64,000 nucleotides of DNA from Bryobacterales bacterium (GTDB lineage: Bacteria; Acidobacteriota; Terriglobia; Bryobacterales; UBA6623): contig JAPPMB010000135.1 of the NCBI GenBank assembly GCA_028819255.1, positions 1-64,000 of the forward strand, read 5' to 3'. The notes under the pieces were generated by a model. That model was given only the letters and a program-made list of their open reading frames with translations, did not search any database and had not been told where the DNA came from. Made by a program: the position numbers and the translations under genes. Numbering within the stretch: position 1 is the first letter of the stretch; each line of letters starts with the position of its first letter. Positions 31,081 through 40,934 of this stretch are shown here, in pieces.

Positions 31081-32276
31081 AGCCCCAGACAATCGCGATC
31101 CACGCTTGCATGGACGACCCAGATGGCAAGATGTTCATCCCGTCGGCGCCGTCCCTTGAGACCGCGGCAAGCTTCCATTTCCGAGCGGCGCGCGACATGG
31201 GGGCAGTCGCCAACGGCGAACTCGCGGGCTTCGTGTACCAGCGCTACGGGAATCCGACCGCAGCGGCCCTGCAGAGGCAGATCGCGGCGCTGGAGGGGGG
31301 CGGAAGCGCACTCGCCTGCAGTTCCGGAATGGCCGCCATCCACATCGCCCTGCTGACCGCACTGCGAGAGAGACCCAAGAGCGTGCTGACGGGGGACGTC
31401 ATGTTCGGGCAGACGTTCCAGCTGCTGCAGCTGATGGAGCAGCAAGGCCTGACAACGAGATTCGCCGACCCTTGCGACCTCGAGGCGTTCGAGAGGGCTT
31501 TGAACGCGAACGAGACAGGGTGCGTACTGATCGAGACGATCTCAAACCCCCTGCTGAGAGTGCCTGCGCTGGACGCCATCTGCGAACTGGCACACCGGAG
31601 GGGCATACCCGTGCTGGTCGACGCGACGTTCACGACACCGGCGCTTAGCCGGCCGCTGCTTCAGGGCGCCGATTTCGTAGTCCACAGCGCGACGAAGTAC
31701 CTAGCCGGTCACGCGGACGTGCTCGGTGGGGTGGTGGCCTGCGGCGAGGCCAACGCGGAATACATGCAGGAGCTCGGCCGTCATCTGGGAGCCAGTCTCG
31801 GGCCGTTCCAGTGCTTTCTCGCCACCCGAGGAGTCAAGACGCTGCCTTTGCGGATGGAGGAGCACTGCCGCAACGCCCTGCATGTGGCTCAGGTTCTCGA
31901 ACGCCACCCGCGGGTGGGGCCGGTGTTCTACCCGGGCCTGGCCAGCCACCACGATCAAGCGATAGCGGAACGCCACTTCGACCGCAACCCGGAGGGCGTG
32001 CCGATGTGCGGGGGGATCGTGAGCTTCGAGGTTCGCGATGCGGATCAGGACGGCACGTTCCGGTTCATGAACGCCCTGAACCTAGTCGTCCGCACGCTCA
32101 GCCTGGGCGACGTGCATTCACTCATCACGCATCCGGCCACGACAACTCACAAGAATCTCGGCCCGAAGCGGAGGCAGCGGCTCAATATCCATGACAATCT
32201 GGTCCGGTTCTCTGTGGGAATCGAGGATCCCGACGACATCACGGCCGATGTGGTTCAGGCGCTGGAGAGCACCTAG
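31077..32276 (+). CDS. Second Cys/Met metabolism PLP-dependent enzyme (tandem paralogue)
   Basis: VYQRYGNPTAAALQRQIAALEGGGSALACSSGMAAIHIAL; PLP-Lys motif VVHSATKYLAGHADVLGG; ATGA overlap with the upstream paralogue. Confidence 0.91.
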   Translation: MKPQTIAIHACMDDPDGKMFIPSAPSLETAASFHFRAARDMGAVANGELAGFVYQRYGNPTAAALQRQIAALEGGGSALACSSGMAAIHIALLTALRERPKSVLTGDVMFGQTFQLLQLMEQQGLTTRFADPCDLEAFERALNANETGCVLIETISNPLLRVPALDAICELAHRRGIPVLVDATFTTPALSRPLLQGADFVVHSATKYLAGHADVLGGVVACGEANAEYMQELGRHLGASLGPFQCFLATRGVKTLPLRMEEHCRNALHVAQVLERHPRVGPVFYPGLASHHDQAIAERHFDRNPEGVPMCGGIVSFEVRDADQDGTFRFMNALNLVVRTLSLGDVHSLITHPATTTHKNLGPKRRQRLNIHDNLVRFSVGIEDPDDITADVVQALEST

Positions 32277-32702
32277 TGGCCTGTCACTTCATGATTCCCA
32301 GGTAGACGGATTTGAGCTCGCAACGAGCGTCGTCGATCCTCATGGGCCAATCAGCGCTCTGCTCGCCCGATCAGTTCGGACCGCCGGTCCCGAGACTGCC
32401 CCGGTTCCTCGTGCGGCGCGCCGCCTGGCTGCCTATGGGTTGATGGCACATCCTGCGCTCTTGGACCGCGAACTGCACGACGCACTTCTTGTTCAAACCT
32501 TCTCGTCAGCTTGGATTGGCCTGTGTGGATCCAAGTGTCAATCCCATCTCTCGCATGGTCTGGTTCCACGCCAGGCCCTTGGGCCGGACAGACTGCTCGT
32601 GCATTGAGGGTGTCGGGAAGTTCGCCTGCTTGCGTGGAAGGCCCCCCGCGAACGGGCGCGTCGAGTGCGAAACGCCGGGCCAATCGGAATTGACGGAAGA
32701 GA

Positions 32703-33539
32703 TCATCCGTCTATTGGCAGCTGCTTCCCTGATCGCGCCAAGAACGCCTTCAGCGCGGCGAGTTCTGCTTCCGCCGCCTCGGACCTCGCCTCCGCCGTAT
32801 CGGCTCTCACCCTGTTCGCCTCGGCCCTCGCCTCCGCCGTGTCGGCTCTCGCCTTCTCCGCCTTGGCTCTCGCCCTTGCGTCCTCGGCCCTCGCCGTCGC
32901 CTCCTTGGCCACCGTGTCCAAGTCCTCGTGCGACAGGTAGTCCTTCCCGGTGTCCAGGTTGCGCACCCGGATCAATGGACCCGCGATCCGCAGCGAAACC
33001 CCCAGCGTCTCGCTCCGCAACTCCCGCTCGGGCCCCGAACGCGGATCCGGCCGCAGCTCCACGTACTCCCCGCCCCACAGCCGGTAGCCCACCAGCCGCT
33101 CGCCCGGCCGCGCCTCGTTCGGCTGGAACACGAAGTACTCCTGCACCCCGAGCTCGCTGTACAGGGCCTTCTTGTCGACCCGGTTGCGGATCTCGCTTTT
33201 TGGCGAGATCACCTCCAGCACGAAGTCCGGAACCTTGCCCTCGACCCAGATCCTGTACGGCGACCGGCACTTCCAGACGTGGTTCAGCAGCACGTAGACG
33301 TCCGGCGCCACGCACCCGCTCTTGTCGCCCGGCCGGTAGTAGATGAAGTGGTTGCCTTCCACCACCGCGTTCGCCACCTGCTTCAGATGCAGGCCGAGGT
33401 CGTTGCGCACGCTGATGATCGCATGGGCCTGCAGAGGGTTCTCGGGCAAGAATCTACCGTCCGATTCCGGGTAATGCACGGGGTCGGATTGGATCTCGGC
33501 GACAGGGATCCGTTGCTCGAAGATGCCCTCGTCCCCCAT
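32703..33539 (-). CDS. Uma2-family (DUF820) PD-(D/E)XK-like protein with C-terminal Ala/Arg/Glu coiled coil
   Basis: CVAPDVYVLLNHV, VPDFVLEVISPKSEIRNRVDKKALYSELGVQEYFVFQP; repetitive ARAEDARARAKAEKARADTAEARAEANRVRADTAEARSEAAEAELAALKAFL tail. Confidence 0.86.
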   Translation of the reverse strand: MGDEGIFEQRIPVAEIQSDPVHYPESDGRFLPENPLQAHAIISVRNDLGLHLKQVANAVVEGNHFIYYRPGDKSGCVAPDVYVLLNHVWKCRSPYRIWVEGKVPDFVLEVISPKSEIRNRVDKKALYSELGVQEYFVFQPNEARPGERLVGYRLWGGEYVELRPDPRSGPERELRSETLGVSLRIAGPLIRVRNLDTGKDYLSHEDLDTVAKEATARAEDARARAKAEKARADTAEARAEANRVRADTAEARSEAAEAELAALKAFLARSGKQLPIDG

Positions 33540-33932
33540 GCTGGCCTTGCGGGAGCGCCAGCTCCGCAGGGGGCCACGATAGCACGGGCTGCGCCGGGCC
33601 CGTTCCCCTCGCGCCGGACTCGCCTGCGAGACACTCCGACGCGGCGCTCACCGCGACGGCTTGGGCGCACCCGCCGGCCGCGCGACCCGGCCATGGCGCG
33701 GGCGGCGAGGGGGCTCTCGCACCCGGCGGCGCGGCACGTTCCCGAGCGGTCGCCACGCTGGCGGCCCAAGCAACCTGCGAGAGACAATGGCGTCGTGGCC
33801 GAGCGCAGTGAGCACTCGCCGGAGCGGCGCAGACTGGCGCACGGGAATCGACGAGACCCGTCACGGGGACAAGTCGGCCTACCAGAAATCCGAGGGTCTA
33901 CAAGGCACTAGTCCGGGTCGAGGTCAGCGGTC

Positions 33933-35516
33933 CTAAGGCGCCCGGCAGGCGTAGCTCGCCGCAACGTCGGGATCACCCCCCAGGTACTCCGCGCGCTCCG
34001 GGTACACGCAGAGCGGCCGAGCCTTGGCCACCTGGCCGCCCTGGACTTTCCGGGCCATGAGCTCGGCAGGCGCCTGACCATCCTCGACCCATCGCTCCAA
34101 GGCGCCGAGCCAGTCCACGCGATCCGGTCCGGGGCCGCCGGCGCAATGAAACACGCCGGGCATGAGATAGAACCGGAAGTAGTCGCGCACCGACGGCTCG
34201 AGCCTCTCAGCGGCCTCGAAGTAGTTGATCGACCCGTACGCCGTAAGCGCCGCGTCCGACCAGCCGTGCCAGAGGAGGAGCTTGCCGCCGGACTCCTTCA
34301 GGCCCGACAGGTCGGCGCTCGTCGCGTCAAGGAAGGCGCCCAGGTGCTCCGCGTCCCGGTCGAAGTGATCGAAGTCATAGGTCGAGTAGTCGAAGTCGGG
34401 ATCCTGGAAGACCAGGTACTTGAATCCCTGTGTGGCGAACCCGAACTGGGAACTCGGCTCGCCGTAAGCCTCGATGAGACGCGAACTGGGCCCGGTAATC
34501 CAACCCTGCCATGCAGCAGCGGCGGACTCGCCACCGAAGGGAAAGCCGGGATAGATGCTGCCCCTGGAGTTCCGAGGCCCACCATAGACGGCCGCTATTG
34601 CTTCCCGCTGGCGGAGCGTGAGACAGTGGTCCTCGGGCTCGCTCCCCTGACAGAGAGGGAGGTCAGTGAGCTTGAATCCACAGTCCCTGGGGTCGTTGAG
34701 GAACCCGTCCTCGACGCCGTCGAACGAGTCGCACTTGCGGAGGATCTCGGACTCGAGCAGCTGGCGGTTCTGCGCCGTGATGACCGGCTCGGAGAGGTCT
34801 TCGGGATCGGGGAAGACGCGCTGCATGTTGTACGCGAAAGCCGCCAGGACGCCGCTGAAGTCGTGCGCCGGGGCTCCCGCAACGATCCCGTCGAAATCGT
34901 CGGGAAACCTCTGGGCGGACATCATCGCCTGCCGACCGCCGTTCGAGCATCCGTAGAAGTACGAGCGCTCCGCTTTGCGGCCATAGTATTCGCGCACGAT
35001 GGCCTTGGCCACCTCCGTGGTCCAATGCACGCCGAGGTAGCCGTAGTTGATGCGACGCTCGGGATGGCCGAGGGCCCAGTCCGCGCGGATGCCGGAGCCC
35101 TGGTGACCCGTGTCGGTGGCTGCGGTCGCATATCCCCGGTTGACCGAGAACCGGCCCTGGAATCCGAGGCTGCCGACGAACCCGCCTCCACCGCCCATCA
35201 GGAACTTGCCGTTCCAGTCATCGGGCAGCAAGACCTCGAACCGGATCTCGGTCCCGATGACGCCTTCGACCCTGCAGTGCGGGACCGTGGCTCTGGGGGA
35301 GAGGGACGGAACCCCCTCGGGCAGAACCTCGTCGGGAGCCTCCTCGCCGGGCGAGGCTGAAACCGCCTCGATGCGGACGTCGGGGAGACTCAGCGCCTTC
35401 AGTCCGTCGCAATCGAGCGCTGCGGCGAGAACTGGAGACGCCAGGGCAGCCACGACACCTGCGAGAGGTGCGATCCGTGGATTATCGAGAGGGCTCCTTG
35501 TTCCTGACTGCGCCAC
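33933..35516 (-). CDS. Tannase/feruloyl esterase family protein
   Basis: Signal-like N-terminus; YFYGCSNGGRQAMMSAQRFPDDFDGIVAGAPA (GCSxGG nucleophile), LLLWHGWSDAALT, GVFHCAGGPGPD. Confidence 0.92.
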   Translation of the reverse strand: MAQSGTRSPLDNPRIAPLAGVVAALASPVLAAALDCDGLKALSLPDVRIEAVSASPGEEAPDEVLPEGVPSLSPRATVPHCRVEGVIGTEIRFEVLLPDDWNGKFLMGGGGGFVGSLGFQGRFSVNRGYATAATDTGHQGSGIRADWALGHPERRINYGYLGVHWTTEVAKAIVREYYGRKAERSYFYGCSNGGRQAMMSAQRFPDDFDGIVAGAPAHDFSGVLAAFAYNMQRVFPDPEDLSEPVITAQNRQLLESEILRKCDSFDGVEDGFLNDPRDCGFKLTDLPLCQGSEPEDHCLTLRQREAIAAVYGGPRNSRGSIYPGFPFGGESAAAAWQGWITGPSSRLIEAYGEPSSQFGFATQGFKYLVFQDPDFDYSTYDFDHFDRDAEHLGAFLDATSADLSGLKESGGKLLLWHGWSDAALTAYGSINYFEAAERLEPSVRDYFRFYLMPGVFHCAGGPGPDRVDWLGALERWVEDGQAPAELMARKVQGGQVAKARPLCVYPERAEYLGGDPDVAASYACRAP

Positions 35517-36115
35517 GCTCAGAGGGTATCAGAGGAATGGCCACTATCCGGATGGCAGCCTCGGGAGACCTAGGGATCGGGATTCGATGCAGTGCCGGCC
35601 CAATTGCCCATCAATCCCGGATTGGTTCTCGGATGGGGACTACGAGGAATGGTGTCCAAGAGCATCCCGTCCAACTCCCGCGAAGGGGCTTGTCGACGCA
35701 GTGAATCTCGACCGGTTTCATCGGGCTGTGGGCAGCCTCCTCCAGCGACATCTGCGGCAGCGGGATCAACCTCTCAAGCTCGGCTTTGAATCGCTGGTGG
35801 GCCCGGCGCACCAGTTCGGTGCGACGCGGCCCGAGTCCGGTCACTGGCCTCGGTTTCCTGGAGTCCTTCGTCGATGATCCTCCGACGCTCCTTGTGCCGA
35901 GGGCTGACCCGCCGGGCGGATTGCCGGCACTCAATTGGGAACTCATCTTAGGTCCGGCTGCTCCGCCGTGGAAGAAGAGGCCTGCAACTGGCAGGGCGGT
36001 TTCCGTCGGACCGGACAATGAGCATCCGTTTTGGCTCGGAGGATGCGGATTCGAGCGCACCGAGGGCACCACATGGCTGAGAAGTCGGGCCTGATAGAGT
36101 GAACCGATACCCGAG

Positions 36116-36559
36116 CTGACGATTCGTCCACTGGCCGCCGCGGACGAGCCGGAGTGGCGACGCCTGTGGTCGCTTTATCTCGACTTCTACGAGACATCCG
36201 TGCCAGAGAAGGTCTACCGAGCCACTTTCTCTCGCTTGCTCTCTGGGAAGCCGAACGAATTCCAAGGCCTGATCGCGATCCGCGACGATCGGTCAGTGGG
36301 CATCACTCACTATCTATTCCACCGGCACTGCTGGCGGGTAGAGAACGTCTGCTACCTCCAGGACCTGTATGTGGATGCTTCCGATCGAGGAACCGGAGTG
36401 GGGCGAGCATTGATTGAGGGTGTGTACGCAGCGGCCGATACGGAGGGCACCCCTGCGGTCTACTGGACGACGCAGGACTTCAACGTGGTCGGACGTCGCC
36501 TGTACGACCGAATCGGAGAGTTGACACCCTTCATCAAGTACATCCGGCCGCTTGGCTGA
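36116..36559 (+). CDS. GNAT-family N-acetyltransferase (apparent CTG start)
   Basis: (L)TIRPLAAADEPEWRRLWSLYLDFYETSVPEKVYRATFSRLL...YLQDLYVDASDRGTGVGRALIEGV (acetyl-CoA motif). In-frame TAG at 36095; no ATG/GTG/TTG before the conserved N-terminus. Confidence 0.82.
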   Translation: MTIRPLAAADEPEWRRLWSLYLDFYETSVPEKVYRATFSRLLSGKPNEFQGLIAIRDDRSVGITHYLFHRHCWRVENVCYLQDLYVDASDRGTGVGRALIEGVYAAADTEGTPAVYWTTQDFNVVGRRLYDRIGELTPFIKYIRPLG

Positions 36560-37025
36560 TCCTCGATCTGAAATGCCGGGTGACCGGTTGACTGACGGCC
36601 TTCCGAGGACGGGCAGGATTGTGCCCACCTGCTGCCGGTTTGCACGAGAGGCGATCGGATCGGGTTTTCTCATATAGCTGCAAGAGCCTCAGGTCCGCTC
36701 GACGGGATGCATTTGGGGCACTGTTCCTTGTAGTCCCCTTTCGGATCGGGTGTCTGGTCTCGAATCCGCTGCCGGTTCCCAGCGAGGGTAGCCACATTTC
36801 CCTCGACCGGGACCGAGATGTGGGGCCAAAATCGCCGGCTCAGCGGAGTTGGCTGAGCAGGTAGCCGAAGCGGCGGGCTCTCGATACTGGAAAAGTCGAG
36901 GTGCCGGCTGGGCGGATGCAGACGCGCCGGAAGAACAGGCCCGCTGCCGTCGGCGAGCTATTGGGAGCCATCAGAGACGACCCGCCAGTCGGCTCCAGAT
37001 GTCGGTACGGCCTCGATCCCGGAGG

Positions 37026-37943
37026 CTATCGGAAAGTCGGGACGAATTTCTGGACACGCCAGTTCTTGATCTCGGCAACGTACACGTTGCCCTTGGAATC
37101 GACTGCTAGGTGGTGGGCGAAATCGACCTTCCCCGCGGTCTTGCCCCCACTGGAGATCTGACCCCTTACGCTTCCGTCGAGCCCGACCTGGAGGATGCGG
37201 TTGTTGTGCCCGTCCGCGATGAAGATCGAATTGTCCCCCGCCAGCGCTAGGCCCCACGGCGATCCCAAGTGGGTCCACTGCTCGAGGAACTTGCCGTCGG
37301 CATCGAAGATCTGAACACGATAGTTCTCTCGGTCTCCGACATAGACTTTGCCGTCGGGCCCGACGAGGACCGTGTGCGGAAGGTCGAACTCGCCGGGAGC
37401 GTCTCCCTTCCTGCCCCACGCGGTCATGAATGTGCCGTCGGCAGCAAACTTGGCAACACGGGAATTCCCGTACCCGTCGCTCACATAGAACGAGCCGTCC
37501 CCGGCAAACGCCACGTCGGTCGGTCGGTTGAACAGATCGGGGCCTCCCCCGCTCCTGGCAAACCGCCCCATCACCATCCGGATCCTGCCTGCCGAGTCCA
37601 TCTTCAGCACCTGGTGCAGATCGTTGTCGACGACCCAGATGTTCCCGTGGGGATCCACTCGAATCGCGTGCGCTCGGATGAACATGCTGTCGCCCCAGGA
37701 GCGAACCATCCGGCCGTCAGGTGTGAACTCGAGGATCGGGTGTTGTCCGCGGTGAAAGACGTAGACGTGGTCCCTGGCGTCCACCGCAACACCGGGCGTC
37801 TCCTGGAAGTTCCATCCCGGCGGAAGCAACGGCCAGTTAGGGTCGACCTTGTACGGCAGCTTCTCGAAACCGTCTCCCCTAGCCGCTCCGAGAGCGACTG
37901 TGCTGGCGATGAAAGCTCGACGTGTCTGCACTGTGCCCTGCAT
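37026..37943 (-). CDS. Tat-exported NHL-repeat (six-bladed beta-propeller) protein
   Basis: QTRRAFIASTVALGAA Tat motif; NHL-type repeats HGNIWVVDNDLHQVLKMDSAGRI, DGSFYVSDGYGNSRVAKFAADGTF, DGKVYVGDRENYRVQIFDADGKF. Confidence 0.88.
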   Translation of the reverse strand: MQGTVQTRRAFIASTVALGAARGDGFEKLPYKVDPNWPLLPPGWNFQETPGVAVDARDHVYVFHRGQHPILEFTPDGRMVRSWGDSMFIRAHAIRVDPHGNIWVVDNDLHQVLKMDSAGRIRMVMGRFARSGGGPDLFNRPTDVAFAGDGSFYVSDGYGNSRVAKFAADGTFMTAWGRKGDAPGEFDLPHTVLVGPDGKVYVGDRENYRVQIFDADGKFLEQWTHLGSPWGLALAGDNSIFIADGHNNRILQVGLDGSVRGQISSGGKTAGKVDFAHHLAVDSKGNVYVAEIKNWRVQKFVPTFR

Positions 37944-38206
37944 TATGCAACATGCCCTCTCGTTGCGGGCACCCCGATACCCACTGAGGGACGCGTCTGG
38001 CCGCAAGCCGTACGTTAGATTCCTAAGTGTCCAACCTGAACAGAGCACGTTACGCTGACCGAATACGAGCCGGTGGCAACCTTGGCACCATGAAATCGGT
38101 CCGCACATACAACGTCTTCAGCCGCCTAGTCTCCTGATGACGTGGGATCTCCCCAACAACACGACCCCAATGTCCCTCGTAGCAAGACAGTGCCTCAGAG
38201 CCGCTC

Positions 38207-38590
38207 TCACACGCCGAGCACCTGCCGAAACCAGACAACGCCTGCTTCACTCTCCTTACGGGTCACATCATCGATCGTTTGGTCGTGTCGAATACTACTC
38301 CGGAGTTCCACGACGTGGTCGAAGCGCTTCACACGAGTCTCCTTGTTGAGGAACCGCGAGTGGAACCGTGGAGCGAGTGACTTCTCGGTGACTACATCCT
38401 AGAGTTCGAACAAGTCTACGTATTCCGGCTTCCCATCTAGAGCCGAGTAGCGGTCCGCATCGAGGGCCGAGTTCTTCCTGCGCACACTCCCGATCCGTCT
38501 ATCGAGCCTCTGGAGTATGTGATTCGGGAGCGTCGCGACGTTACTTGCGAGTACGTCATTGACCAAACCACGAAGGGTGAGTTCGATTTA
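38207..38590 (-). pseudogene. HEPN-like (Swt1-type) C-terminal tail severed from the DUF262 gene by in-frame TAA and carrying an internal TAG
   Basis: Same frame as DUF262 ORF: ..LDAQVE*IELTLRGLVNDVLASNVATLPNHILQRLDRRIGSVRRKNSALDADRYSALDGKPEYVDLFEL*DVVTEKSLAPRFHSRFLNKETRVKRFDHVVELRSSIRHDQTIDDVTRKESEAGVVWFRQVLGV*. TAA 38588-38590, TAG 38399-38401, end TGA 38207-38209; RSSIRH matches the RX4-6H HEPN motif. Confidence 0.75.
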
Positions 38591-40420
38591 CTCGACCTGA
38601 GCGTCCAGCTCACGAAGTTGCGGAGGCAGATCCAGCCGCTCCGAGATCGCATTCTGCAGTGTGCGCTGACGTTCCTCCAAGAATGATTCGTAGTCTGCAG
38701 AAGTGAAGGGATCCCGCAGAAGAATATCGAAACCAGTGCGGGAAATGTAATGAGATTCCAACGTCTTGCGAACCGTGACTTCACCATGTTCTTTGACTAA
38801 TTCTGGAATGTACTCGTTTGGAAGTCGATCTCTAATGGCTTTCCGATTGGTGTCGGCCGTGAGTGGTGTGCGGTTCAAGATAGTGTCGATCGATGTATCA
38901 TGAGTGTGTTCTTTCCTCCATTTCTTGGGAACGATGTGGTGGTCATCAAGATCGTCATGCTGAGGGACATTTCCCGTCATCCAATCGCGAGCTCCGTGTA
39001 GGACTAGCAGGTTAAATATGCCATTGTATATGGATGTTCCACGCCTAGTTTCACGCCGAAAATCGATACTTAGAAACCGTGAGTTGAAGTCTGAAATGAG
39101 AACTGGTTTGGCGGTTTCATCTTCAAACCAGTTCTTCAATTCCAGAAAATCCCGTGCGCTGGTTGACTCGACCGAACCCGAATAGCGGTTAGTGAACACG
39201 CTCACCCAATACCAATACCGAAGCTTCCGAAGGGCGTCGAATTGACGATTCATTGGTTGCTGCCGTGCGGCTGACTGAATCGCAGCGAACGCCGGAAGAA
39301 TGGAGGCATAAGGAAGGTAACGAGACGAGATGGCACCAAACTCTTGAGGATGTCGTAACAAATCTATTGCACGCTTGAGCGCATCGACCGCGATATCCCA
39401 CCATTCTTGGAATTCTTCGGGGCTGCAAACCAGAATTTCCTTTCGCAACGAGCCATCGGCACTACGGACGTTCTTCTCGACTCCCGGCACAAGATAATAG
39501 AGATATTTCGGCGAGCAGTAGGTCTGTCGCAGAATCGACATCACTTGGAGAATGTAGCGGTTCATCCGATTGGTTTCCACAAAGTCGAGTTTCGGCTTTG
39601 CGGCACGCCAAAGATGCTTCAACTGAATTTCCTTCGGCTTGAGGAGTGCGTTGATCAAGTCAAATACATCAAGTGGCCTGCCACGGCGGTTGATTTGCGT
39701 GAAGATACCACAGACCTTGTCGATCTGGATGTCCTGATCGAGTTCTATGAACGCGATCTGGTACTTCACAGTGATGCCTTCCAAGTGCTCTCCGAAGGCC
39801 TGAGCATTCTCCACATGTTGATTAGCGAGCAGTGACTCGGCCTCGTCGCCTTTGTTCTCAGCTTGAGCTTCCTTGTCCAGCCAGTGTTTCTTGTAGTCAT
39901 CAACCCAACGGACCAGTGCCCAACTGCCATCTCCGACCACCGCCAAAGGGAACATGTGATTTTCGAATTGATCGGTTCGGTTTTGGAGAAGGTTTCCGGC
40001 ACTCCGCTTCCAATCGTACTCGAAGGATTGGTCGTAATTCTCCTTCAGAAACTGGTCCACTCGGATAAAGTATAGGAATCGATTCTTTCGGCTTGGAGCG
40101 GGCACATCCGGCGCAAGGAATGCATAATACATAGCAGTGAGCCGCTGTTGACCATCGAGAACGATGTGGGTCGGGTCACCGCTGCCTTGGAATCCGTAGA
40201 GCGGCTCGCATGCAAGATCATTGAAGCTCCTATCTGTACCCTTCCAAAGCAGCACGTTTCCGATGTAATAGTCAAGGAATATCGAACGAATGAGTTCACG
40301 TATGTCCCATGGAGTCCACTCAAATTCCCGCTGGAAGTCCGGAATAACATAGCAGCCCTCACGAAGTCGGTCGATTAAGACTGTCAGACTAACGTGACCT
40401 GGCTTCTGAGCGTCTTTCAT
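38588..40420 (-). CDS. DUF262 (GmrSD-like) protein with HNH-like C-terminal motif
   Basis: IPDFQREFEWTPWDIRELIRSIFLDYYIGNVLLW, HIVLDGQQRLTAMYYAFL (DGQQR), GIFTQINRRGRPLDVFDLINALL, DDLDDHHIVPKKW. Composition visibly more AT-rich than the rest of the window. Confidence 0.9.
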   Translation of the reverse strand: MKDAQKPGHVSLTVLIDRLREGCYVIPDFQREFEWTPWDIRELIRSIFLDYYIGNVLLWKGTDRSFNDLACEPLYGFQGSGDPTHIVLDGQQRLTAMYYAFLAPDVPAPSRKNRFLYFIRVDQFLKENYDQSFEYDWKRSAGNLLQNRTDQFENHMFPLAVVGDGSWALVRWVDDYKKHWLDKEAQAENKGDEAESLLANQHVENAQAFGEHLEGITVKYQIAFIELDQDIQIDKVCGIFTQINRRGRPLDVFDLINALLKPKEIQLKHLWRAAKPKLDFVETNRMNRYILQVMSILRQTYCSPKYLYYLVPGVEKNVRSADGSLRKEILVCSPEEFQEWWDIAVDALKRAIDLLRHPQEFGAISSRYLPYASILPAFAAIQSAARQQPMNRQFDALRKLRYWYWVSVFTNRYSGSVESTSARDFLELKNWFEDETAKPVLISDFNSRFLSIDFRRETRRGTSIYNGIFNLLVLHGARDWMTGNVPQHDDLDDHHIVPKKWRKEHTHDTSIDTILNRTPLTADTNRKAIRDRLPNEYIPELVKEHGEVTVRKTLESHYISRTGFDILLRDPFTSADYESFLEERQRTLQNAISERLDLPPQLRELDAQVE

Positions 40421-40431
40421 ATTGTCATCTC

Positions 40432-40746
40432 TTAACCGAGGATCTCTTCCAATAACGGAATCTTCACTTCCTCTACGTCCAGAATGTCCGCCGGAATGTT
40501 TTCTAGAGTCCGCATTGGATTGGGTTTCTTGAAGTGTCAGGTGAGGCTGATCTCATAGCCGATCTCTTCACTCTTCGGGAGATACCAAGCGTCCTCAGCG
40601 TACGGGAGAACTTTGCGTCCTCGGAATCCCTCAGTCCCGCCAACGTCCTGCAATGCAACCTGCCCAGTATCGCACAGTTCGGAATCCGGCTCGTACTCCA
40701 CGACCAAATGCTGGGTGCGATCGCCAAGTCCGTCGAGACCTGTCAC
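40432..40746 (-). pseudogene. C-terminal relic of a type I restriction-modification methyltransferase subunit (HsdM-like) with in-frame TGA
   Basis: HLVVEYEPDSELCDTGQVALQDVGGTEGFRGRKVLPYAEDAWYLPKSEEIGYEISLT*HFKKPNPMRTLENIPADILDVEEVKIPLLEEILG*; TGA at 40537-40539, same frame on both sides. Resembles HsdM C-termini (VEYVPDSELRDTE.., KIGYEISFTRYFYKPxPLRTLEEIRADIL..). Confidence 0.78.
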
Positions 40747-40934
40747 CAGGTTGGCAGTAGTGTCACGCGATGCAGCTTATCGATCCTAGTGCCGACCGTC
40801 TCGTTCGGCTCGGCCAGCGTATCATGTATCGGCCTCTTCCGCTTCCCCGTCATCGTGACTCTGTGACACGGCTCTCCTCGCTGACCACCTGTAGGAAACG
40901 ATTGAAGTCAACGTGAGGGTTAGGGCCAACCCTG

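Noticed and set aside
32790-32930. Tandem near-repeats considered as CRISPR or satellite
   Set aside because: They are in-frame coding repeats of the Uma2 coiled-coil tail; no repeat-spacer regularity. No CRISPR array seen anywhere in the window.
35611-36072. Minus-strand ORF with protein-like stretch RRTELVRRAHQRFKAELERLIPLPQMSLEEAAHSPMKPVEIHCVDKPL
   Set aside because: Rest of the ORF is non-protein-like and no family recognised; may be a small relic but unsupported.
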